Assembly (NCBI GenBank): GCA_050943135.1
Contig: JBMNOP010000016.1
Span: forward strand, 1 to 50,358
Length of the DNA: 50,358 nucleotides
Direction of reading: 5' to 3'
DNA from: RUG695 sp050943135
Lineage (GTDB): Bacteria; Planctomycetota; Planctomycetia; Pirellulales; Thermoguttaceae
Positions within the stretch are counted from its first letter, which is position 1. Each line of letters opens with the position of its first letter. The notes beneath the pieces are model-generated. The model saw nothing but the letters and a program-made list of their open reading frames with translations. It was not told the origin of the DNA and did no database searches. The translations under genes were made by a program, and so were the position numbers. Below, piece by piece: positions 1 through 7,760 of this stretch.

Positions 1-216
1 TATTTCAAGAAACCACTTCCGGAGAATTTTCAAGTAACCTGGTCCTCTCGCCCAATGTTTTCCGATTCTTATACTGCGGGGGCGGCGGGGGAAAGAACGG
101 TGATTTTACAAAACTGTGTCAATGGCCCCCACAAACTTACGGTTCGTTCGGAAACCGGAAAACCGGGGATCGGCAAATGGATTGTCAACACCCCCGCCAA
201 ACAGGCAGAAGAATAG
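1..216 (+). CDS. C-terminal part of an unrecognised protein
   Basis: The frame is open from the first base to a TAG at 214-216 and gives the last 71 residues of a protein whose start lies outside the window. The piece is polar, has several Gly/Thr/Asn stretches and one Cys, and contains no membrane segment. It reads like the tail of an extracellular or beta-rich domain, but I recognise no family. The stop lies 3 nt before the ATG of the dehydratase gene, so the two are probably cotranscribed and this gene may belong to the same polysaccharide cluster. Only the reading frame and the close spacing support it as coding. Confidence 0.55.
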   Translation, partial: YFKKPLPENFQVTWSSRPMFSDSYTAGAAGERTVILQNCVNGPHKLTVRSETGKPGIGKWIVNTPAKQAEE

Positions 217-219
217 CAT

Positions 220-2148
220 ATGACCTCTTTCAGCGGCGAGTTGCTTAAATGGCTTCCCTTTAAGCGGGTATGGTTACGGTCCCGGCTTATCTTGCGGGGA
301 CTCTGTATCTGTGCCTACTCGTTTTTGTTCTATGCCGCTTATTTTCTGTCGTATCTGACACGGTTCGATTTTGACCCCGGCGTCAAATTCCGGACCGAGT
401 TTTTTCAGACGGTCGGTGTGGTCATCTTGATCAAGATCGTCTATTTCTACGTTCATCACCATTTCCGCAACGATATGTTTTTCGCCTCAATCAAGAGCCT
501 GCGAAAAATCATGGAAAGCTCTGTTTGCGCGTTGATCACATTCCTGCTTCTCAAGCAGCTTTCTTCGATCTTGTATACTCGTTGGGGTTTGTATCTGCCG
601 ATTGTCAGTTCGTCGACCGGAGTCCTTCTGATTGATTTCGGTCTGACGATCCTTTTTCTGGGGGGCGTACAGTTCCTGGCCCGTTTGTTTCGGGAAGATC
701 TGATGGCCCTTCGTTACGACTCGGCCTCGAAACCTGCCTATATGGTCGGCGCGACAAGCGAGACGGCTCGTATCGCCAGTATCATCAATTCCCGTAAATC
801 AGTCGGGTTTCGTGTGGTGGGGTATGTTGCTGTCGATCGGGAAGGTTATCGGGTCGATTCGGAAATCGATTTTATTCCGGTCGTAGGCACCCCCGAGAAT
901 CTTGTGAGTAAGGCTGCTGCGGACGGTGTTCGCGATCTGCTGGTGGTGGCCGGTTACCTTCCCGGTCCCCGATTTCGAACTCTTTTTGATCTGTGTAGAA
1001 CCAGCGGTATCGAACTGCACGTGATTCCCGCCACCGAAATTTCGGTGAGTCAGACAATCCCGATTCGTAAAATCGAGATTAATGACCTGCTGAAACGGGA
1101 TCCGGTCTATCTCCATACCGATGAACTGTACAAGAATTTTCAGGGGAAAAGGATTCTTGTTACCGGCGCCGGCGGGAGTATCGGTTCGGAAATCTGTCGC
1201 CAGATTCTCCCTTTCGGCCCAACGGAACTTCTGATTCTCGGCCGTGGTGAGAACCGTATTTTTTTCTTGGAACGTGAACTGCGCGAAATCAAACAGAACA
1301 CGCAGATTGTCCCGCTGATTGCCAATGTCACCGATGTGCGGCGGATAAATCATATCCTGGAGACCACCCAGCCAGATTTCATCTTTCACGCAGCGGCTCA
1401 CAAACACGTTCCGCTTATGGAAGCGAATATTTCGGAAGCTGTTCGGAACAACGTGGGCGGTACCAAAACGCTGGTTGATGCCGCCGACCGTACCGGGGTC
1501 GGGCGCTTTGTTCTCATTTCAACCGATAAAGCCGTGAACCCGACCAGCGTCATGGGGCTTACCAAGCATTTGGCCGAGCGTTACGTCAATGCCGCCGCCG
1601 AGACGTCTAAAACGAAATTCATCGTGACCCGGTTCGGGAACGTCCTTGGCTCGACCGGGAGCGTCGTGCCGATCTTCAAGAGTCAAATCGAAAAGGGAGG
1701 ACCGATTACCGTTACCGATTTTCGGATGACCCGTTACTTTATGACGATTCCCGAGGCCTCGCAACTTGTTCTGGAAGCCTCGGTCATGGGAAACGGAGGG
1801 GAAATCTTTGTCCTCGACATGGGTAAGCCGGTTCACATCTTGGAGCTGGCGCGAGATATGATTCGCCTGGCCGGGCTACCCGACGATGCCATCGAAATCA
1901 AACAGATCGGACTGCGTCGGGGCGAGAAGCTCTACGAAGAGCTTTATCTTGATTCGGAACAGAAAATCAACACGACCCATCCAAAACTCTATGCCGCACG
2001 ACATCGTGAATTTCGGCGTGAGCTGGTACAACGGCAGATTCAGAGCCTGCTCGATTTGGCCGAGACAGCCGATGAGGTTGCAATTCGTCGTATGTTTAAA
2101 GAGCTGGTTCCCGAGTTTCGTCCTAATATGCCAGGAAAACCTTCATGA
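220..2148 (+). CDS. Membrane-bound nucleoside-diphosphate-sugar 4,6-dehydratase (CapD/WbpM/PglF type)
   Basis: A 642-residue protein of the long CapD/WbpM/PglF family, which makes UDP-4-keto-6-deoxy-HexNAc from UDP-GlcNAc as the first step toward amino-deoxysugars. The N-terminal ~160 residues hold about four membrane segments. A CoA-binding-like Rossmann domain follows (about 170-290), then the SDR catalytic domain. The NAD motif GAGGSIG is at 316-322 and the STDKA motif at 434-438. M445 stands where short SDRs have Tyr, followed by K449; long family members are known to use this Met-x3-Lys arrangement. The ATG at 220 follows an AGAAG-like purine stretch overlapping the previous stop. The next gene starts inside the last codons (ATGA overlap). 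It should act at the inner face of the cytoplasmic membrane. The exact sugar made cannot be told from sequence. Confidence 0.93.
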   Translation: MTSFSGELLKWLPFKRVWLRSRLILRGLCICAYSFLFYAAYFLSYLTRFDFDPGVKFRTEFFQTVGVVILIKIVYFYVHHHFRNDMFFASIKSLRKIMESSVCALITFLLLKQLSSILYTRWGLYLPIVSSSTGVLLIDFGLTILFLGGVQFLARLFREDLMALRYDSASKPAYMVGATSETARIASIINSRKSVGFRVVGYVAVDREGYRVDSEIDFIPVVGTPENLVSKAAADGVRDLLVVAGYLPGPRFRTLFDLCRTSGIELHVIPATEISVSQTIPIRKIEINDLLKRDPVYLHTDELYKNFQGKRILVTGAGGSIGSEICRQILPFGPTELLILGRGENRIFFLERELREIKQNTQIVPLIANVTDVRRINHILETTQPDFIFHAAAHKHVPLMEANISEAVRNNVGGTKTLVDAADRTGVGRFVLISTDKAVNPTSVMGLTKHLAERYVNAAAETSKTKFIVTRFGNVLGSTGSVVPIFKSQIEKGGPITVTDFRMTRYFMTIPEASQLVLEASVMGNGGEIFVLDMGKPVHILELARDMIRLAGLPDDAIEIKQIGLRRGEKLYEELYLDSEQKINTTHPKLYAARHREFRRELVQRQIQSLLDLAETADEVAIRRMFKELVPEFRPNMPGKPS

Positions 2149-3284
2149 CCCCTCCCCGTATTTATCTTTCCCAACCCCATGTCGGTTCCAGAGAGCGGGA
2201 GCTCCTTTTCGACGCTTTTGACTCGAATTGGATTGCTCCCCTAGGACCGCATGTCGACGCCTTCGAATCCGAGACGGCAGCGTATATCGGGCGTCGTTGC
2301 GGTTGCGCGCTTTCGAGCGGCACGGCGGCGATTCATCTGGGCCTCAAACTGCTTGGCGTTGAGGAAGGGGACGACGTGATCGTTTCGACTCTGACTTTTT
2401 CCGGTTCCGTGAACCCGATCCGCTACTTGGGAGCGCGTCCGGTCTTTATCGATTCCGATCACAAAACCTGGAATATGGACCCGAACCTTCTCGATGCCGA
2501 ACTTCGGAGCCGCGCGGAAAAGGGACATCTTCCGAAAGCGGTTATCCCGGTCGACCTTTACGGTCAGTGTTGTGACTGGGCTCCGATACTGGAAATCTGC
2601 GCTCGCTACGAGATTCCGATTTTGGAAGATGCGGCCGAGGCCGAAGGGGCGCGATACGGCGAACGAAACGCCGGTCAGTTCGGCAGGATAGCGATCCTCT
2701 CATTCAACGGGAACAAAATGGTAACGACCAGCGGGGGAGGAATGCTCCTGACCGACGATGAAAACGAAGCGGAAAAAGTCCGTTTCTGGTCGACACAGTC
2801 GCGCGATCCGGCTCCGCACTACCAGCATAGTGAGTTGGGGTACAACTATCGGATGAGCAACCTTTGTGCGGCTGTCGGACGCGGGCAATTGGAGTGGATC
2901 GACCGGCGGATCGCCCGGCATCGGGAGATCTTTGCCTATTACGTAAAAACGCTCGGCGACCTGCCCGGAATTTCCTTTATGCGGGAGCCGGACGAGGCCG
3001 GTTGGTTTTCCACCAAGTGGCTTACCTGTATCCTTATCGACCCGGAGAGATTCGGTGCCGACCGCGAAAAGGTCCGTCTGACACTCGACGCCGAGAACAT
3101 CGAGGCGCGCCCGATCTGGAAACCGATGCACCTTCAGCCGGTGTTCGCTTCGTTCGACAGAGTGGTTTCCGGCGTTTCGGAACAAATTTTCCGCACCGGG
3201 CTCTGTCTGCCAAGCGGTTCAAGTCTGACCGACGACGACCTATGCCGCATTACCGGGGTCATCAAGCGATGCCGAATATCCTGA
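2145..3284 (+). CDS. DegT/DnrJ/EryC1/StrS-family sugar aminotransferase (PglE-like)
   Basis: A 379-residue PLP enzyme of the DegT family, expected to aminate the 4-keto sugar made by the gene just upstream. It opens with the typical YLSQPHVG and the N-W-I-A-P-L-G-P segment of the PglE/LegC branch. The aspartate that pairs with the PLP ring nitrogen is D162 in EDAAEA. K191 in FNGNK is the likely Schiff-base lysine, followed by a Gly-rich stretch (SGGGM). Length matches the family. It overlaps the dehydratase by 4 nt and the glycosyltransferase by 16 nt, which suggests translational coupling. No N-acetyltransferase (PglD role) lies next to it, so the amino sugar may stay unacetylated or be acetylated by an enzyme encoded elsewhere. 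Confidence 0.93.
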   Translation: MTPPRIYLSQPHVGSRERELLFDAFDSNWIAPLGPHVDAFESETAAYIGRRCGCALSSGTAAIHLGLKLLGVEEGDDVIVSTLTFSGSVNPIRYLGARPVFIDSDHKTWNMDPNLLDAELRSRAEKGHLPKAVIPVDLYGQCCDWAPILEICARYEIPILEDAAEAEGARYGERNAGQFGRIAILSFNGNKMVTTSGGGMLLTDDENEAEKVRFWSTQSRDPAPHYQHSELGYNYRMSNLCAAVGRGQLEWIDRRIARHREIFAYYVKTLGDLPGISFMREPDEAGWFSTKWLTCILIDPERFGADREKVRLTLDAENIEARPIWKPMHLQPVFASFDRVVSGVSEQIFRTGLCLPSGSSLTDDDLCRITGVIKRCRIS

Positions 3285-4489
3285 TCCTTTCACAATGGTA
3301 TTTCCCCGATACGTGGATGCAGTTGCGTGATCTGGCACGCCGTCTGGCAGATGACGGTTATGGTGTCGAAGTTCTTTCGGCGGTTCCTTATTCACTGACC
3401 GACGGGAAGATTATTCCCGGATACAAGCTGCGTCTCCGGCAGACCGAAATGCTCGACGGGGTAAAGGTTGTTCGGCTTCCTCTTTTTATCAGTCAGAGTC
3501 GAAGCGGTCTCGGTCGAATCCTCTGTTATACATCGTTCGGCCTTTCGGCCGCGACGCTCGGTCAGTTCGGCGTCAAGCGTCCTGATATCGTGTTCGTCTA
3601 CAACCTGCCGACCCTCGGGTGGGCGGCGCGTCTTTTCAAATTCTTTCGCGGAGCGAAATTCGTTTTGATGGTTCAGGACCTCTGGCCCGAGTCGGTGACG
3701 AATTCCGGGATGCTGCAGAGTCGGCTTCTGAATTCCTGCCTGAATCGCTGGTGCCGGCGGTTTTACCGCTGTGCCGACGCGTTGACAGGACTCTCTCCCG
3801 GGTTTAAAGAAAACCTGGTCGGCCGGGGGGTCGATCCCAGGCGGATCGAAGTTGTATACAACTGGACAAACGAAGCCGACCCGCAGAGTTCCGTTCCCAA
3901 TGAGTCGAACGCACGCTTTACCGTTGTTTACACGGGGAATATGGGAATCTATCAAGGCATCGATACTTTTATCGATGCCGCCGAGATTCTTGCCGGTCGG
4001 AACGTTCCGGCCGATTTCCGATTGATCGGCGGTGGAGTGGAGCTCGATCGTCTGAAACAGGTAGCCGCGGCCAAAAATCTCCCTAATTTAACATTTCTGC
4101 CCTGGGTTCCTTCCGACGAGATCGGCGTCGAGTTGGCGCATGCCGACGCGCTCCTGCTCCATTTAAAGAGAATGGAGCTCTTTAAGGTCACGATTCCCGG
4201 AAAGACCCAAACCTATCTGCGTGCCGGCAAGCCGATTCTCTGCGGAATTGAGGGGGAAGCCGCCCGTCTGATCGAGACTGCCAAAGCCGGGGTCGTTTTC
4301 GAACCGGAAAACCCCCGGTCCCTGGCCGAGGCGGTTACCCGAATGGCGGCTCTGCCGAAAGAGGAACTTACGGAGATGGGAAGGGCAGGGCGTGAATTCT
4401 ACAAGAGCCAAATGGCCTTTGAGATCGGTTACGGTCGGATCACCGAACTTTTTGACCGGGTTCTGGCAAACCGCAAGGGGAAAAGGTAG
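3269..4489 (+). CDS. Glycosyltransferase family 4 (WbuB-like)
   Basis: About 406 residues with the GT-B fold of GT4 enzymes. The N-terminus MPNILILSQWYFPD is a classic start for this family, so I set the start at 3269 although the frame stays open upstream inside the aminotransferase gene; an in-frame ATG at 3242 is the alternative. The acceptor half holds a VQDLWPES motif. The donor half has VVYTGNMGIYQG, then an E-rich segment and a C-terminal helix. It probably adds a second sugar to the lipid-linked residue laid down by the phosphoglycosyl transferase downstream. It overlaps the upstream gene by 16 nt and is 2 nt from the next. Donor and acceptor are not predictable. Confidence 0.9.
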   Translation: MPNILILSQWYFPDTWMQLRDLARRLADDGYGVEVLSAVPYSLTDGKIIPGYKLRLRQTEMLDGVKVVRLPLFISQSRSGLGRILCYTSFGLSAATLGQFGVKRPDIVFVYNLPTLGWAARLFKFFRGAKFVLMVQDLWPESVTNSGMLQSRLLNSCLNRWCRRFYRCADALTGLSPGFKENLVGRGVDPRRIEVVYNWTNEADPQSSVPNESNARFTVVYTGNMGIYQGIDTFIDAAEILAGRNVPADFRLIGGGVELDRLKQVAAAKNLPNLTFLPWVPSDEIGVELAHADALLLHLKRMELFKVTIPGKTQTYLRAGKPILCGIEGEAARLIETAKAGVVFEPENPRSLAEAVTRMAALPKEELTEMGRAGREFYKSQMAFEIGYGRITELFDRVLANRKGKR

Positions 4490-4491
4490 CC

Positions 4492-5142
4492 GTGATTTAC
4501 CGCAATTTCGGGAAGCGCTTCTGTGACATACTGGCCACGCTTGTTCTCCTGTTCCTTCTCTTTCTCCCTCTTTGTGTCGTGGCGCTGGCGGTACGCCTCT
4601 TTTTGGGAAGTCCCGTCTTTTTCCGACAGGATCGCCCGGGACGCGGAGGCAAGATTTTTCGGATGTACAAATTCCGCTCGATGACTCAAAAGCAAGACAA
4701 GCAGGGGAATCTTCTGCCCGACGCGCAGCGTCTGACACGATTCGGTGCCCTTTTGCGTCGAACAAGCCTCGACGAACTTCCCGAACTTTTCAATGTCTTG
4801 AAGGGAGAGATGAGCCTGGTCGGACCACGACCCCTTCTGGTAAAATATCTGCCTCTCTACTCCCCGGAACAGAAACGACGTCATCTGGTTCGACCGGGGA
4901 TTACCGGTTGGGCGCAAGTAAACGGAAGAAACGCGATTTCGTGGGAAGAGAAGTTCGAGCTCGACACCTGGTATGTAGACCATCTCTCGTTTAGCCTTGA
5001 TATGAAGATTCTGGCGATGACCCTTCTCAAGGTTTTCCGACGTGAAGGGATCGTCGCCGAAGGTTCGGCAACCATGCCCGAGTTCCGCGGAACGGTGACC
5101 GATCCTACCGATAACTCTTGCGACAAACCGTCTGATTCCTGA
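4492..5142 (+). CDS. Small phosphoglycosyl transferase (PglC-like initiating sugar-phosphate transferase)
   Basis: A 216-residue monotopic phosphoglycosyl transferase, the size of PglC rather than the larger WcaJ/WbaP. It transfers a sugar phosphate from UDP-sugar to undecaprenyl phosphate and so starts glycan assembly. A single re-entrant hydrophobic helix (about 14-38) is followed by FRQDRPGRGGKIF, the MYKFRSM motif and the catalytic Asp-Glu pair D94-E95 in SLDELPEL. After that come GEMSLVGPRP and RPGITGWAQVNGRN. The start is GTG, placed by the reading frame and the 2-nt gap after the previous stop. It is the last gene of the overlapping cluster. A weak hairpin around 5409-5428 lies downstream without a clear T-run. 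Confidence 0.94.
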   Translation: MIYRNFGKRFCDILATLVLLFLLFLPLCVVALAVRLFLGSPVFFRQDRPGRGGKIFRMYKFRSMTQKQDKQGNLLPDAQRLTRFGALLRRTSLDELPELFNVLKGEMSLVGPRPLLVKYLPLYSPEQKRRHLVRPGITGWAQVNGRNAISWEEKFELDTWYVDHLSFSLDMKILAMTLLKVFRREGIVAEGSATMPEFRGTVTDPTDNSCDKPSDS

Positions 5143-5529
5143 ATGCACACCGTTCCAACGCGTTTCCCTCTTTAGTCTCTGCTTTCTCAGCTTATCGAGG
5201 AGTCGGTTCGGAAGATATTCTCCCGTCTTCCGAGCTTTTATGGCGGTTTATTTTTCGTCGAAAGGAATGTCTTTCGATTTTCGAAAAAGCCCCGGGTAAA
5301 CTGGAGAAACGACCCCGACTTTGCCGATAATAACAGTAGAGGCGAAAACCTCACCAACGAAGGTTGGAAAGAGAAAATCATTGGTGAAAGATCGGCGGAT
5401 AAGGGTTCTCCTCTTTCCTAAGGGAGGATGGCTTTTCGTCAAATTGTTTGGAAACATAAGCCGATAGAAAGCATAGGGGCGTGAAGGCGCCGTCAAAATT
5501 ATTCGGCTTTGGAGCATGAGGGATTTTCA
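5143..5529. other. Gap without a recognised gene
   Basis: This 387-nt stretch between the glycan cluster and the small ORF holds no reading frame I believe. It is AT-richer than its flanks. It has a weak inverted repeat near 5409-5428 (TCCTC/GAGGA arms) that might end the upstream transcript. A GAGGG ribosome site for the next gene sits at its end (5518-5522). Confidence 0.5.
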
Positions 5530-5793
5530 GTGAACACCGAAATCAATGTTTTGGCTCTGGTTAAGGGAGAGGAACGCTACGTTTTTATTTACAATGAAGA
5601 GAATCGTTCTGAGACCATGCGGGTTTTGGGTCGTTACGCCTCTAACCCCGAACTGAATTTTTCCTGGTACGATGCCGCTGTACTGAGCCAAAAAATGCGT
5701 CGTGAATGTCATCGGGAATCACTTTCTTCCCATCGTGAAAAATTCTCTCCCACAAATCGTTTTGACAATCTCAAACGTCAGAATAATCTCTGA
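5530..5793 (+). CDS. Small uncharacterised soluble protein
   Basis: An 87-residue ORF. I prefer the GTG at 5530 (MNTEINVLALVKGEERYVF) because GAGGG at 5518-5522 sits about 7 nt upstream; a TTG at 5509 is the only earlier start. The first ~60 residues look like a folded, conserved-type domain with alternating hydrophobic strands (VLALVKGEERYVFIY), a helical ETMRVLGRYA and a WYDAAVLSQKMR stretch. The last ~25 residues are polar and probably disordered. No signal peptide, membrane segment or Cys pair is seen. A good intrinsic terminator follows at 5827. I do not recognise a function. The pattern reminds me of short hypothetical proteins seen beside xer genes in planctomycetes, but that is memory, not a search. 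Confidence 0.65.
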   Translation: MNTEINVLALVKGEERYVFIYNEENRSETMRVLGRYASNPELNFSWYDAAVLSQKMRRECHRESLSSHREKFSPTNRFDNLKRQNNL

Positions 5794-5826
5794 CCCCCCG
5801 GTTTTTTCTTATTCCGAAAGTTCAGC

Positions 5827-5857
5827 AAAAAAGCACCGAATAACCGGTGCTTTTTTT
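5827..5857 (+). terminator. Intrinsic terminator after the small ORF
   Basis: GCACCG at 5833-5838 pairs with CGGTGC at 5845-5850 around a 6-nt loop. The stem is flanked by A6 on the left and T7 on the right, so it extends through A-T pairs. It ends the small ORF transcript before xerC and could also work on the other strand. Confidence 0.85.
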
Positions 5858-5945
5858 CGGCGCTTCTTGGTTTTGTCAGTTATACTTGAGTGAAAGTATC
5901 AATCATCGGGATTTCCCGTCTCCGGAGCCTTTCCGGGCAGATCAG

Positions 5946-6962
5946 ATGAGCGAATTAAGAACTCAAATTGCCGAGTTTCTCCACCATCTCAAAGTGGAAA
6001 AAAATTCCTCGGAAATGACAATCAAAAGTTATTCCGAGGACCTTGAGGGATGGCTCGAATATACCGTCCAACTTCATGATGGCCGACTTCCTTGTCTAGA
6101 AGATATTTATGTTTCCGAGATCCGCGGTTATCTGGCGGCAATGAACGAGGCCAAATACGCGAAGACAACGGCGGCACGCCGGATGGCTTCGCTTCGAAGT
6201 TTTTTCCGATTCGCCCAACGACAAGGGTGGTGTAGCGAAAACCCCGCGGCGTCGGTTCGGAATCCCAAACAGGGGCGGACATTGCCTCTCTTTCTCACGA
6301 TATCCGAAATCAACGCGCTTCTGACCGCTCCGAAACTTTCTTCCTGGCAAGGGGTTCGGAATCGCGCGATGCTCGAAGTCATCTATTCGGCCGGACTACG
6401 TGTTGGTGAACTGGTTGCGATTGATCTCGATGATCTGATTCTTGAAGAAGGGATGGTTCGCGTTCGCGGAAAAGGGATGAAAGAACGATACGGTTTTCTT
6501 GGCAGTTATGCGGTCGAGGCTGTTAATGACTGGCTTGAACTGCGACCCGGTATATTGAAACGCTCTGCGCATCCGACGCAAGAGAACCCGATTTTCCTTG
6601 GATCGACCGGTATGCGGATCACAACCCGAAGTGTTGAACGGATGGTTGCGAAATACATCAAACAGACCGGTCTGAACCGAAAAGCCTCGCCTCACACCCT
6701 GCGGCATAGCTTTGCGACACACCTGTTAAACGCCGGAGCGGACATCCGCGCGATCCAGGAACTCCTTGGCCATAAGAATCTTGTGACCACCCAAATTTAC
6801 ACGCACGTGAGTACCGACGTGATGCGCGAGGCTTATATGAAATCCCACCCGCGCAGTCGCCTTCACCCGGAAAGCGAGCCCGAACGGCATGATACCGAGG
6901 GAAAAAAGATTGCGCGAGGAAGCGCTGAGCGAAAAAGTACCCCTCGCGGAAAACGCGGATGA
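5946..6962 (+). CDS. xerC: Site-specific tyrosine recombinase XerC/XerD
   Basis: A 338-residue tyrosine recombinase that resolves chromosome dimers at dif. The N-terminal SAM-like core-binding domain spans about 1-100. The catalytic domain carries the full set: R152 (SAGLRVGEL), K176 (VRGKG), H250 and R253 (HTLRH), H276 (LLGHKNL) and the nucleophile Y285 (TQIYTHVS). The start at 5946 is chosen by family alignment (MSELRTQIAEFLHHL); the frame is open further upstream but that part does not look like the family and overlaps the terminator. A basic tail of about 40 residues beyond the usual end (from ~300) is unusual. Whether it acts as XerC or XerD cannot be decided here. It is convergent with the kinase gene, 21 nt away. 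Confidence 0.93.
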   Translation: MSELRTQIAEFLHHLKVEKNSSEMTIKSYSEDLEGWLEYTVQLHDGRLPCLEDIYVSEIRGYLAAMNEAKYAKTTAARRMASLRSFFRFAQRQGWCSENPAASVRNPKQGRTLPLFLTISEINALLTAPKLSSWQGVRNRAMLEVIYSAGLRVGELVAIDLDDLILEEGMVRVRGKGMKERYGFLGSYAVEAVNDWLELRPGILKRSAHPTQENPIFLGSTGMRITTRSVERMVAKYIKQTGLNRKASPHTLRHSFATHLLNAGADIRAIQELLGHKNLVTTQIYTHVSTDVMREAYMKSHPRSRLHPESEPERHDTEGKKIARGSAERKSTPRGKRG

Positions 6963-6983
6963 GAAAAGTAAGGGGTCGCCTGC

Positions 6984-7760
6984 CTATTTTTTCGGGAGGA
7001 TGACCACGGAGGGTGGAGGTGACTTGGGAATCTGAGCAAGAATCGGGAACGTGAGGGTGAACTGCGTTCCACGTCCGACTTCACTCTGTACGGCGATATG
7101 TCCGCCGTGACCGGCGATGATTTTTCGGACGGTCGGAAGCCCGAGTCCGGACCCCCCTTGTTTGGTTGAAAAGAACGGCTCGAATGTCTTTTCGAGTGTT
7201 TCGCTATCCATGCCGCAACCGGTGTCGATCAGATCGAGTGCTACGCTCTCTCCCGGAACGCGGGTCCGAACCATCAGTTGCCCGCCTCCGTCTTTCATCG
7301 CCTGGACGGAGTTCAGAAGCAGGTTGAGAACCGCCTGGCGAAAAGAGCGTTTATCGAGACGTACCGTCGGAAGGTCGGGGGTGAGGAAGTCGATGATCTC
7401 GACGTTCATCTCTTCGGCTTGCGGCTTAAAAAAGCGGAGAATACTCTGAACTTCTTTATTGATGTCGGCCGGGGTCAGTTCCAGATGATGGGAGCGGGTA
7501 AAGTGGAGAAATTCGTTCAGAAGACCTTCCAGACGAACCGTCTCGCGCCTAACAACCGCAATCCTTTTGAGTGCGCGTTTTTGCTGGGGCGAATCAGGAA
7601 GGTCTTCCATATCTTCGGCGAGCAAATCCATATTCAGCCGAATCGTCGAGAGGGGATTTTTCACCTCATGCGCCAACCCGCCCGCCAGTTGAGCGATTTC
7701 GGTATATTGCTGGCGCAGATGTTCTTCGGCTTCGGAGAGATTTGCCGCTTGCTTTGACAT
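6984..7760 (-). CDS. Soluble sensor histidine kinase (NtrB/HisKA type)
   Basis: About 258 residues with no membrane segment. A short N-terminal helix (1-25) leads into the HisKA dimerisation helix with the phosphoacceptor H31 in GGLAHEVKNPLSTI. The HATPase_c domain shows the N-box (N150, LLLNSVQAM), G1 (D179-T-G-C-G-M) and G2 (GGSGLGLPTV at 202-210). There is no PAS or other sensory domain, so the input must come through a partner or the short N-terminus. Its ATG shares one base with the pnp stop (TAATG on the minus strand), so translation is coupled and the gene is expressed with PNPase. No response regulator is adjacent. A MARRTV extension starting at 7778 inside pnp is possible but less likely. 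Confidence 0.9.
   Translation of the reverse strand: MSKQAANLSEAEEHLRQQYTEIAQLAGGLAHEVKNPLSTIRLNMDLLAEDMEDLPDSPQQKRALKRIAVVRRETVRLEGLLNEFLHFTRSHHLELTPADINKEVQSILRFFKPQAEEMNVEIIDFLTPDLPTVRLDKRSFRQAVLNLLLNSVQAMKDGGGQLMVRTRVPGESVALDLIDTGCGMDSETLEKTFEPFFSTKQGGSGLGLPTVRKIIAGHGGHIAVQSEVGRGTQFTLTFPILAQIPKSPPPSVVILPKK

Noticed and set aside
2864..3268. Upstream open extension of the GT4 glycosyltransferase frame
   Set aside because: It runs inside the aminotransferase gene in another frame and is Arg-rich; the family start is at 3269.
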